Shown: piece after piece, positions 45,956 to 53,253 of the stretch
How positions within the stretch are numbered: the first letter of the stretch is position 1
How the letters are laid out: each line of letters starts with the position of its first letter
From: Paenibacillus sonchi
Lineage (GTDB): Bacteria > Bacillota > Bacilli > Paenibacillales > Paenibacillaceae
Assembly: GCF_016772475.1 (NCBI RefSeq)
Contig: NZ_CP068595.1
Coordinates: 1,550,001 to 1,614,000, forward strand
Direction: 5' to 3'
Length of the DNA stretch: 64,000 bases
Notes under the pieces: model-generated
What the model was told of the DNA's origin: nothing
Databases searched by the model: none
Seen by the model: only the letters and a program-made list of their open reading frames with translations
Program-made: the position numbers and the translations under genes

Positions 45956-47107
45956 TTAGAGTGAATAAGAATAGGCCAATAAAGCCATAAGATTGTCAAA
46001 AGAATAGGCCTGTCCGGTGTCCGTATTGCCGAATCCCCCGGACAGCGGACTGTCCGCATCCCGAATCTGGAATTCATTCATTCTCGCAATCGCTGCTTGA
46101 TAGAGTGAGTCGTCTCCGGCCTCAGCGCCGATCATGGCCGCCAGAGCGTAAATCGCGGTGGAGCGGATATCGTTCAGCGGCTTCCCGTCACGGGAGTATT
46201 GCCCGTACAGGGTTCCGGCCGCGACCTGTTCCTTGATATAGCGGATACTCGCAGGCTTCTGCTGGCCTGTCTCGGTCAAATGCAGAATGCTCAGCAGGGA
46301 TTCCACCGTATTGATATTATCAGAGCTGTAAGCTCCCGTATGATAATCGAATCTTGTCTCATAGAAAGGGAAAGCATCCGAGAGGTAGCCTTCCTCCAGA
46401 ATTCCATCCATGTTATGCATTAATATACCGCGTAATTCGCTGGATATCGATAGTTTTCGCAATATGCCCAAATCAATATAACACAAAGTTACGAAGTTGT
46501 TCGTAGTTTTGTAAACATTGTCGTAAAAATCATACATATATCCTTCTTTTACATTATTGTCATAGAATCGCTGGCCGTATTTATCTGCCTGCTCCGTATA
46601 AGCCGGCTCATCAAAAACTGCCCCCGCCTCATACAGGGCGCCAATCAGCCGCAGGTCATCCACCGCAGCATTCACAGGATACCGCTTCTGCTGCCTGGGG
46701 CTGTAGCGGTAGCTGAAGCCGCCTTCCATGTCAAAGGTTTGCTGCGCCAAAGCCCACTGGCCGGCAAACTGCTGCTTATCACCGGCAAGCGCAGCTGCGC
46801 TCATCAGGAGTGAGGCAGACTCGCTCAGCACCTCATGACCGGTGGCCGCTTCCCCGGATTGGTCTGTCTCCAGCAGGTTCGTATACACGCCGTAGGGACC
46901 GGTAAGCTGTTTCGCAATAAATGTGCTCAGCTCCTGCCGCTCTTTCCGGTGATCCATACTCCGGCTGGTAACGGCCGATGGCGATGGCGATGCGGTTAGC
47001 GTCTCCCCCGCTGTGGCGGCGGGTCCGGTAGCAGCTTCTTTGCCGCTGCAGGAAGCCAGCAGGAGAGAGAGTACAAGTAAGGTTGCTGCGCTGCGTTTGC
47101 TTGTCAA
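45956..47107 (-). CDS. GH8-like lipoprotein (YdaJ-like)
   Basis: A 383-residue lipoprotein (lipobox LLASCSGKE) with an (alpha/alpha)6-type glycosidase domain. GHEVLSESASLLMSAAALAG resembles the GH8 proton-donor region (the Glu in SE), and VDDLRLIGAL resembles its downstream Asp motif. It is the first gene of the operon and matches Bacillus YdaJ in position and type; in cellulose operons the analogous BcsZ is an endoglucanase that trims the polymer. The start is a TTG with AAGGATG upstream. Activity is uncertain, as many members are divergent. Confidence 0.82.
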   Translation of the reverse strand: MTSKRSAATLLVLSLLLASCSGKEAATGPAATAGETLTASPSPSAVTSRSMDHRKERQELSTFIAKQLTGPYGVYTNLLETDQSGEAATGHEVLSESASLLMSAAALAGDKQQFAGQWALAQQTFDMEGGFSYRYSPRQQKRYPVNAAVDDLRLIGALYEAGAVFDEPAYTEQADKYGQRFYDNNVKEGYMYDFYDNVYKTTNNFVTLCYIDLGILRKLSISSELRGILMHNMDGILEEGYLSDAFPFYETRFDYHTGAYSSDNINTVESLLSILHLTETGQQKPASIRYIKEQVAAGTLYGQYSRDGKPLNDIRSTAIYALAAMIGAEAGDDSLYQAAIARMNEFQIRDADSPLSGGFGNTDTGQAYSFDNLMALLAYSYSL

Positions 47108-47301
47108 TCCATCACATCCTTAAGAAAACCATATGTTTTCTATATAATATAACGGTAATATAAGTCACAGAATTAAGCATACAATTGATCATTATGTGTC
47201 AAATTCAATGAAAGATGCAATTTTTTCTGGAACAAACGGCTGCGCCGTGCTTCACTGGACGGTGTAGCCGTTTTCCCCTTCCCGCTCCCCCGCAAACGCT
47301 A
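47108..47301 (-). promoter_or_regulatory. leader/promoter region of the exopolysaccharide operon
   Basis: On the minus strand a TTGACA box (47202-47197) is followed 17 bp later by a weak TGCTTAAT -10 (about 47179-47172). Upstream of these, at about 47231-47272, is a strong imperfect hairpin (AAACGGCT...AGCCGTTT). Whether the hairpin is an upstream terminator or a regulatory leader is unclear. No c-di-GMP riboswitch pattern is recognised. Confidence 0.35.
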
Positions 47302-47485
47302 GCTGGAAAAAGGTTAACTAATTCGCCCCAGCGCACCTATTCTCCGGTGATGAAGTGGAAAAAGGTACACTAATTCAGCTCATTTCGCCCCAGACGGAGA
47401 AAAGCAGCACAATTAAGCTCCCTTTTTCCACTTAACTCTCACAACTGTTGATTTTTCACAAAAATAAGCTCCCTTTTTCCAACTA
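47302..47485. repeat. 51-bp repeat array in inverted arrangement (family C)
   Basis: Two forward copies of TGGAAAAAGGTTAACTAATTC or a variant (47304, 47356; 52 bp apart) face two reverse copies of TAAGCTCCCTTTTTCCA (CTCCC at 47418 and 47469; 51 bp apart). The pattern is repeated almost unchanged at 58493-58678, upstream of xpt. Located between the exopolysaccharide operon and the K+ channel operon; no gene is present in 47302-47587. Confidence 0.85.
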
Positions 47486-47587
47486 TCAACAGAAAACGCT
47501 TGGAACTCCGGTCACTGCCCATCTGCAATTTTCATGTTTATACCACCGTCACGGCTGAAATCGGCATTGTTTCCCAGATAACAAGAA

Positions 47588-47622
47588 AGAGCTGCCCGGG
47601 CCAGCCTGACCCGTACAGCTCT
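47588..47622 (-). terminator. terminator of the K+ channel operon
   Basis: AGAGCTG (47588-47594) pairs with CAGCTCT (47616-47622), with inner CGGG/CCCG pairing; the minus strand continues TTCTTGTT. Confidence 0.72.
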
Positions 47623-47652
47623 CTAGTTATAATAAGATTTGAGGCCTGTCTC

Positions 47653-48666
47653 CTAACCCTTGATCTGCCGGTAAGTCTCCTCATCCGAGACGATATAGAG
47701 CCTGGCGTCCTGCGGGATCGGCTGATCCAGCTTGCGGTTGATGCCCATATCTCCCCGGTCTGACAGCAGCGTCGCCCCCCGGCGCAGCAGGGCCTGAAAA
47801 GCATCGCCATAGGTATGCCAGGCGGCATCCCGCGGAATCTCATAGATGTCATCCCCATGCTCCCGGCTGAGCAGTTGGGTGATGACCTCGGAGTTCCCTT
47901 CCTGCAGCGCGGAGCGGACAGCCAGTCTTGAAATAGCATCGTGCGACAGCACGAATTCATTGACATGGACATGGCGGAAGTTTTGGATGTTCTTCTCCTG
48001 CATAATCTCAACAGTGGTATGTACCTGCGGGGCAATCCGCTCAATACTGGAGGCGATCAGCAGGGTTTTGCCGTCCGTCAGGGAAGCCTCGTCGATCCGC
48101 GTATCCCCGAATACAATGGCAGCCTTGGCTCCTTGAATACCAGCCTTCAGCAGGATATCGTCGCTGGAAGGGTCGCCGCTGATGAAGTGGACATGCTCCA
48201 TCTGCTGCAGCGGATGCTGGCCGCTCTCGTCAATAATGACAATCCGGCAGTCCGGCGTATAGCAGAGAATCTCGTCAACAGCGGCTTGCGTTTTGCGGTT
48301 CCAATTGATCAGTACCACATGGTCTTTCCCGTGAAAGCTCAACGTCCCGGCTCCTCTCCTTCTTTGCAGTTCCCCCATGGCATCAATAATCTTCCCGATA
48401 ACCAAACTGAGCAGCCCTATGCCAAAAACATACAGAAACATGGTAAACAGCTTACCCGCCACCGTGGCGGCAAAAAAGTCGCCGTAGCCCACGGTGGACA
48501 TCGTTGTCATGACCCAATAAAAAGCATTAAACCAGTTACTAAAGGTTCCCGGCTCCAATAAAAAGGCAATAGTTGCGCTAATTAATACAAAAGCCAGGAT
48601 TATCAACCCAATGGACTTCTTCTTCAGACGCATCAGCTTGCCGGACAAACGCAGCAGAAAATGCAT
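47653..48666 (-). CDS. potassium channel with cytosolic NAD-binding (RCK/TrkA-N) domain
   Basis: A 337-residue two-TM K+ channel. TM1 is SIGLIILAFVLISATIAFLL, the selectivity filter is TMSTVGYGDFF, TM2 is LFTMFLYVFGIGLLSLVIGKIID. The rest is an RCK/TrkA-N domain (HVVLINWNRKTQAAVDEIL, VIIDESG, ISGDPSSDDILLKAGIQGAKAAIVF). This matches Bacillus YugO-type channels, which have been tied to biofilm electrical signalling. It is the last gene of a six-gene unit; its ATG at 48666 follows the DUF350 stop by 5 bp. Confidence 0.94.
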   Translation of the reverse strand: MHFLLRLSGKLMRLKKKSIGLIILAFVLISATIAFLLEPGTFSNWFNAFYWVMTTMSTVGYGDFFAATVAGKLFTMFLYVFGIGLLSLVIGKIIDAMGELQRRRGAGTLSFHGKDHVVLINWNRKTQAAVDEILCYTPDCRIVIIDESGQHPLQQMEHVHFISGDPSSDDILLKAGIQGAKAAIVFGDTRIDEASLTDGKTLLIASSIERIAPQVHTTVEIMQEKNIQNFRHVHVNEFVLSHDAISRLAVRSALQEGNSEVITQLLSREHGDDIYEIPRDAAWHTYGDAFQALLRRGATLLSDRGDMGINRKLDQPIPQDARLYIVSDEETYRQIKG

Positions 48667-48670
48667 CAGC

Positions 48671-49063
48671 TTAAATGATCAGACTGCTGACGGCAAAGGC
48701 CGTACCGACGAACACCAGGCAGAGCATCACGCCTACGGCAACATTCCCCTGCTTCAGATGATCCGAGATCTTGAAGCCCGGCGTGAACAGCTCGAAGATC
48801 CAGTAGGCGGCAATCAGGCAGACATAGCCTACCGCGAACCAGAGCATCATGAACCAGATCGAGGTATTTGTATATGCCGCCACACCAAGGATAATCGCCG
48901 TAGCCAGAAACTTGCCCCCTAGGGCCAGGGCTACAGCCACATTGCCTTTCTTCAACTCGTCCATGTCCTTGAACGGAGTCATCAGGGTGAATACAACCAT
49001 CCCGAGTACCTGCAGCAGAATAATCGTCAACACACTCACTACCAGATTAATAACAATCGTCAT
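48671..49063 (-). CDS. DUF350 membrane protein
   Basis: A 130-residue integral membrane protein with four TM helices in two repeated halves, each with a KKGNVAVALALGGKFLATAIILG or KQGNVAVGVMLCLVFVGTAFAV motif. This internal duplication is the hallmark of DUF350. DUF350 proteins are of unknown function and often sit near ion channels and GspS-like ligases. ATG 49063 overlaps the upstream lipoprotein stop by four bases (ATGA). Confidence 0.92.
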   Translation of the reverse strand: MTIVINLVVSVLTIILLQVLGMVVFTLMTPFKDMDELKKGNVAVALALGGKFLATAIILGVAAYTNTSIWFMMLWFAVGYVCLIAAYWIFELFTPGFKISDHLKQGNVAVGVMLCLVFVGTAFAVSSLII

Positions 49064-49722
49064 TTTGCCCACCCCCGAAATTTTGCGTAGGCCGAATCAT
49101 AATCGGCGAAATCATGCACTTCCTCCAGCACCACGGAGGCTTTCTTTTGTTTCTCCAGCGCTTTATACCGCTTATCGTCGATCGGCTGCTTGATCCGGTT
49201 GCCGGAAGGCAGCTCAACCACGGCAAAATTTCTGGTTTTGTTCTTGTACTCTGTCTTGTACACGCCGACAAGATCCACATCTGTCGTAATGGACACCTTC
49301 AGACGGGTCAAATCTTCGGCAGCCGTCTTCTGGTCAGCATACGATTTGATCGTGGTCCAGGAAGACAGGCGGATATCGTTCTTCTGATCCGCGTCCGTTA
49401 CCAGTTCGGCATCCATAAACTGCAGGGTCCATATCTTGTCGCCGGTGGCATAATTGCCGTCGTTCGGAAGCATCTCATTATCCGGAAGTACCGTCATGTC
49501 GCTGCCGATTAGGTCGCCCACCGTGCCTTCCACCACCCGGTAGTCCCACGGCACGCGCGATACGCTGTCGGTCGATTCCGTATCCGTATGAAATACACTG
49601 TCCGGGTTGCCGGAACATGCGCCAAGCAGCAGCACTGCCATCAACAGCATGCCAAGCATTGCTCCAGCACGAACTTTGCTGTACGTCCCGCTCCAGCGGT
49701 TTCTATCCCTCTTCATCTTCAA
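49060..49722 (-). CDS. lipoprotein of unknown function
   Basis: A 220-residue lipoprotein (lipobox LLLGACSGN) with a ~190-residue extracytoplasmic domain beginning DSVSRVPWDYRVVEGTVGDLIGSDMTVLPD. The domain has mixed alpha/beta pattern with a conserved-looking DADQKNDIRLSSWTTIKSYADQKTAAEDLTRLK. I recall DUF4247 being annotated in this context, but cannot confirm. It overlaps the upstream ligase gene by 20 bp and the downstream DUF350 gene by four. Probably an accessory of the channel/DUF350 system. Confidence 0.8.
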   Translation of the reverse strand: MKMKRDRNRWSGTYSKVRAGAMLGMLLMAVLLLGACSGNPDSVFHTDTESTDSVSRVPWDYRVVEGTVGDLIGSDMTVLPDNEMLPNDGNYATGDKIWTLQFMDAELVTDADQKNDIRLSSWTTIKSYADQKTAAEDLTRLKVSITTDVDLVGVYKTEYKNKTRNFAVVELPSGNRIKQPIDDKRYKALEKQKKASVVLEEVHDFADYDSAYAKFRGWAK

Positions 49723-50926
49723 GCTCCCTCACTCCTAGCGCGATAAAATGGCTGGCGTTGCCTGTAATCGGTCCGCCTGCGCGGCCCAAAAGCCCGCAAG
49801 GCACGCCGTTGATCACGAACATGCCGGTCAGCAGGTGAAGCTCCCCTTCCGGGGTCTGGATACGGGCCAGCTCCGCCCGCTTCTGATATACCGTCGGGAA
49901 CAGCACGCTGCTGTCGAAGCCGTCCTCATCGGCAAGCTCCAGCGCCCCGCTGTCATCGAAGATCCGCACCGAACCGCCTTCACGGCCGAAGACGGATTTG
50001 GATACAAAGCTGCCGGAGAATACCGGCTTGTTGTAGGTTGGAAGAATGTAGCTGGCTATCGCCCGGCGTTCGTCCTCGCTGAAGAGCAGCCCCAGCTCAT
50101 ACATCCCCCATACGGCGGCGATCAGCCCCTTGGACTGCAGCAGGATGCTGTGCGGACCGTTGAACAGCTGAAGCTGTCCGCTCTCAATGGCATAGGCAAG
50201 CGCCTCTCCGCCGTCGTCCACCGCCATCCATTCCTTCGGATAGAGGGCGAACATCCGCCTGATGATCCGGTTCTCCGCATCCCTGACCGTGCCTTCGTCG
50301 ATCCACAGATCCAGACAGTCGACGCAGCGGATGTCCAGACCGCTGTGCGCCACCAGCGCTTCAATCGTTCCGGAATCCTCCTGATGGGTTCCGTAAGCGA
50401 CACAAGCCGCCGTATCCGGCTGTTCGATGCTCCAGGCAGCGGCCAACCGTTCCTTCATGCCGTTGTTCCGGCTTGAAATACCGGCTTGCCCGCAGATCCA
50501 CGGCGTAGCAACCGATGCTTCCACATAGCCGGTGGGTGTATCCGCATTCAGCTCCAGCAGCTTGATCGTGCCGTCGCCGGCTACGGCGAAATCGAATCTG
50601 GCGTACCGGCTGATCAGCCCCGGCTCCGGCAGCGGAGTGTCATCCAGCATCTGCCACAGTACCGGAGGAATGCCCAGCAATTCATACAAATCATGCCGCC
50701 GGTGCACATAGCGGACGGCCTTGTCGAGGATGCTCCAAAGCTTAACGGAAGCCTCCTCCAGCTCCTTATAGGTCTCAACGCGCATCACGGCAACCGCGTC
50801 AAGCCAGTACTCCTCATCTTCCAGGTCAGCCCAGGTAAATCCGAGCTTATGCAGCTGTTCAACACGGGGTGCCCGTTCCAGCCCCGACTGGTCAAGGTAT
50901 TCAAAGACGCTGTCTGCAGGACTCAT
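49703..50926 (-). CDS. glutathionylspermidine synthase-like ATP-grasp ligase
   Basis: A 407-residue ATP-grasp-type peptide ligase of the glutathionylspermidine synthase family (like YgiC/YjfC of E. coli, which lack the amidase domain). Motifs: YARFDFAVAGDGTIKLLELNADTPTGYVEASVA in the acceptor region, KEWMAVDDGGEALAYAIE, and SKSVFGREGGSVRIFDDSG in the ATP-grasp core, ending GMFVINGVPCGLLGRAGGPITGNASHFIALGVRE. True glutathionylspermidine is unlikely in this phylum; the acceptor is unknown. ATG overlaps the stop of the upstream gene (ATGA). Confidence 0.92.
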   Translation of the reverse strand: MSPADSVFEYLDQSGLERAPRVEQLHKLGFTWADLEDEEYWLDAVAVMRVETYKELEEASVKLWSILDKAVRYVHRRHDLYELLGIPPVLWQMLDDTPLPEPGLISRYARFDFAVAGDGTIKLLELNADTPTGYVEASVATPWICGQAGISSRNNGMKERLAAAWSIEQPDTAACVAYGTHQEDSGTIEALVAHSGLDIRCVDCLDLWIDEGTVRDAENRIIRRMFALYPKEWMAVDDGGEALAYAIESGQLQLFNGPHSILLQSKGLIAAVWGMYELGLLFSEDERRAIASYILPTYNKPVFSGSFVSKSVFGREGGSVRIFDDSGALELADEDGFDSSVLFPTVYQKRAELARIQTPEGELHLLTGMFVINGVPCGLLGRAGGPITGNASHFIALGVRELEDEEG

Positions 50927-51675
50927 CCGCCAAAACCGCTTTTGCCGGAGCTGCTCTTGCCGGCACTTGATCTTGAGGTAGAGCCTGATTTGCTGCTGGA
51001 ACTGCCGCTCTTGGACGAGCCCAGACCGCTGGATTTGCCGCCGACTCCGCCTGCCTTGCTCGAAGTGTTCCTTCTGGTGATCGAGCCGGTGGACGAGGTG
51101 GAGGTACGGGGCTTAACCACTGAACCGGCTACAGGCTTGTTCTGGAAGCTGCCGCTGTTATAGCTTGGAGCCTTGTACTTAGTCCGTGTGCCGCCATAAT
51201 AAGTTGGACGGTCGTTGTACCAGCTTCTTGACGAATAAAATGAGCCGCTGTTGAACAGCATGTGGTACAGCAGCAGATCATCCCAGCCGAAGCCGGAATT
51301 ATAGCCGCCGTAATTGTTAATAACCGTTGTTCCGCCTGAGGTGACTACTCCTTGTCCTTCCTGCAGCACCTCTCCGGCGTTTTCTTCCGGGTAAGGGATG
51401 TTCCAGTCTACATTTTTGTCAAAATAAGCTTTGACTTCCTCCGTGGACCAGGACACCAGTGTCGGTTCCTCAGAGCTGCCGCTTGCCGCGGCGGTTCCCC
51501 CCGGAATAAATAAGGCATTGGCCAGCAGGGCAATGCCCAGCGACGTAGACAATACCCGGATCGGTTTGCCGTCCGGGGTGAATAGTCTGGATGCCGCCGA
51601 TTCCTTCACTGGTGCTTTGGCTGGTTCCTTTGCTAGTTCATCTTGCGCCAATTTGAGATCCTCCTCTTCTGACAT
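50923..51675 (-). CDS. Gly/Ser-rich membrane protein in the ligase operon
   Basis: A 250-residue protein with a charged N-terminus (MSEEEDLKLAQDELAKEP), one hydrophobic segment (STSLGIALLANALFIPGGTAAASG) that can be a signal or anchor, and a long low-complexity C-terminus rich in Gly/Ser/Tyr (YNSGFGWDDLLLYHMLFNSGSFYSSRSWYNDRP, then SSKSGSSSSKSGSTSRSS). No family is certain; it resembles YgiB-type partners of YgiC ligases by context and composition, which is inference. Starts overlapping the upstream stop by one base (TAATG). Confidence 0.78.
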   Translation of the reverse strand: MSEEEDLKLAQDELAKEPAKAPVKESAASRLFTPDGKPIRVLSTSLGIALLANALFIPGGTAAASGSSEEPTLVSWSTEEVKAYFDKNVDWNIPYPEENAGEVLQEGQGVVTSGGTTVINNYGGYNSGFGWDDLLLYHMLFNSGSFYSSRSWYNDRPTYYGGTRTKYKAPSYNSGSFQNKPVAGSVVKPRTSTSSTGSITRRNTSSKAGGVGGKSSGLGSSKSGSSSSKSGSTSRSSAGKSSSGKSGFGG

Positions 51676-51893
51676 TATTCTTCTGTCCGCATGGGAACGA
51701 GCAGGAGCTCAAGCTTTCCCGCATCCACATTCAGCCGTCCTTCCACAGCTTCGTACTCCCGGCTGCCGACCACAATATAATTGACATGCTCCAGAGCCGC
51801 AACCATGTTCATGCTCCAGGTGCGCTCCTCAATCACACGCAATTCGCCTTCCGGCATCTTTTCAAACAGGATGACATTCATGCCATTATCCAC
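51675..51893 (-). CDS. small protein, first gene of the ligase/channel operon
   Basis: A 72-residue protein: VDNGMNVILFEKMPEGELRVIEERTWSMNMVAALEHVNYIVVGSREYEAVEGRLNVDAGKLELLLVPMRTEE. No family recognised; predicted alpha/beta and cytosolic. GTG 51893 is chosen because GAGG lies just upstream; ATG 51881 is an alternative. It is coupled (TAATG) to the Gly/Ser-rich protein gene, so all six genes down to 47653 probably share one mRNA. Confidence 0.7.
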   Translation of the reverse strand: MDNGMNVILFEKMPEGELRVIEERTWSMNMVAALEHVNYIVVGSREYEAVEGRLNVDAGKLELLLVPMRTEE

Positions 51894-52105
51894 TTTTTCC
51901 TCATCCTTCCTGATCACTATTATGCTTCTGATACGCTCTTAGCGCCATTTCGTTTCATTTCTATCCTGCAGGAAGCACAGGTACCCGAACTAGAGCACAA
52001 GCGGGGAAATCCGGTTAGCCGCGAGCAGACTCCCGGCATTGATAACCGTCAACGCTGGTAGGTCCCACTAAATTCTATGCCCTTACAATATAATTGGCAA
52101 TATCT

Positions 52106-53230
52106 TCATAGAACTCTCTGAACCCAGCTGTCCATGAGGCTGCCGGGATGGATGCCCAGTTCATTATGCAGAAGCGCTTTGAATTTCTCGTAGTGTTTCC
52201 TGAATCCGACAAAATCACCCAGGTCGGCATAGCTCCGGAGCGCCAGCCGGCAAATCTCTTCCGAATACGGGTCGGCCTCCTGCAGGGACAACAGCCGGGC
52301 CAAAGCCTCACGCGGCCGTGCCGAACCCAGTTCATATTCGGCAGACCGGAGAGCCATCTGCACATAGGCGGTCTGCAGCTCCTTGCGCTTCGGCTCGGCC
52401 CAGTCATAGTGATGCTCATCCAGATAATCTCCCCGGTACAAGGACAGCACTTTATCCCGGCTGGCCCACTCCTGATCCGTCTCCACAGGAGTTCCGCGCC
52501 AGCCCCGTACGAAGTCCTCCACATCAAAGGACACGTCCTCATAGGTTAGACGGTACCGCTCCTGCGAGAACTCGACAAGCACATTCATCCCCCAGATCTT
52601 CAGCAGCTTGCGGATGTGGTAGACCGTTGTATGCAGATTAGTAACCGCTTTCTCCGGCTTGAAGTCCGGCCAGACCAGATCCACAATGGTATCCTTAAGT
52701 ATCCATTGCCCGCGGTTATGGAGCAGCAGGGCAAATACCTCCTGCGCTTTGCTGGTCCGCCACTGCAGCTTCCTTCCAGGTTCGCTGGTGTCCAGAAATT
52801 CCAGCCGCCTGAAGCCGAGAATGGAGAGGGCCCGCGCTTCTGCAGCGGACTCCGCCTCCTTCGCCGACTGCTTCTCACGGCTCTCCAGCCGTTCCAGCGT
52901 TTTGCCTAACCGCTGCGAGGTTACCGGCTTCAGCAGATAATCAATCGCGTTCAGCTCAAAAGCCTCAATGGCATACTCGCTGTAGGCTGTAATGTAGACG
53001 ATACGGATGCTGCGGTCCAGGACCGCGATATGCTCCGCTGCCTCAAGCCCGTTCATCTCCGGCATGCCAATATCGAGAAAGACAATATCGGCCCGCTCCT
53101 GCTGCAAGTGCTGGAGGCCCAGCCGTGCCGAGGTATACTTTCCGCTGATCTCCAGCCGTCCATCCTTGGCCAGGAGGCGTTCAAGGTGCTGCAGCGCAGG
53201 TTTCTCATCGTCGATCAATATTGCCTTCAT
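52106..53230 (-). CDS. response regulator with BTAD (SARP-like) output domain
   Basis: A 374-residue response regulator. Receiver residues ~1-120: ILIDDEKPALQHLERLL, phospho-Asp in IVFLDIGMPEMNGLEA, Lys in YLLKPVTSQRLG. The middle is a winged-helix DNA-binding domain (WRTSKAQEVFALLLHNRGQWILKDTIVDLVWPDFKPEKAVTNLHTTVYHIRKLL). The C-terminus is a BTAD/TPR domain (GDYLDEHHYDWAEPKRKELQTAYVQMALRSAEYEL...). Follows a hybrid kinase by about 20 bp and is its probable output. The end may be frameshifted: another frame continues FREFYEDIANYIVRA to 52075. Confidence 0.9.
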   Translation of the reverse strand: MKAILIDDEKPALQHLERLLAKDGRLEISGKYTSARLGLQHLQQERADIVFLDIGMPEMNGLEAAEHIAVLDRSIRIVYITAYSEYAIEAFELNAIDYLLKPVTSQRLGKTLERLESREKQSAKEAESAAEARALSILGFRRLEFLDTSEPGRKLQWRTSKAQEVFALLLHNRGQWILKDTIVDLVWPDFKPEKAVTNLHTTVYHIRKLLKIWGMNVLVEFSQERYRLTYEDVSFDVEDFVRGWRGTPVETDQEWASRDKVLSLYRGDYLDEHHYDWAEPKRKELQTAYVQMALRSAEYELGSARPREALARLLSLQEADPYSEEICRLALRSYADLGDFVGFRKHYEKFKALLHNELGIHPGSLMDSWVQRVL

Positions 53231-53253
53231 GGGCCAGATTCACCTCTTGTTTC

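Noticed and set aside
52075..52542. 155-residue minus-strand frame overlapping the BTAD regulator
   Set aside because: Runs in another frame inside a conserved domain; only its last few residues may matter as a possible frameshifted tail of the regulator.
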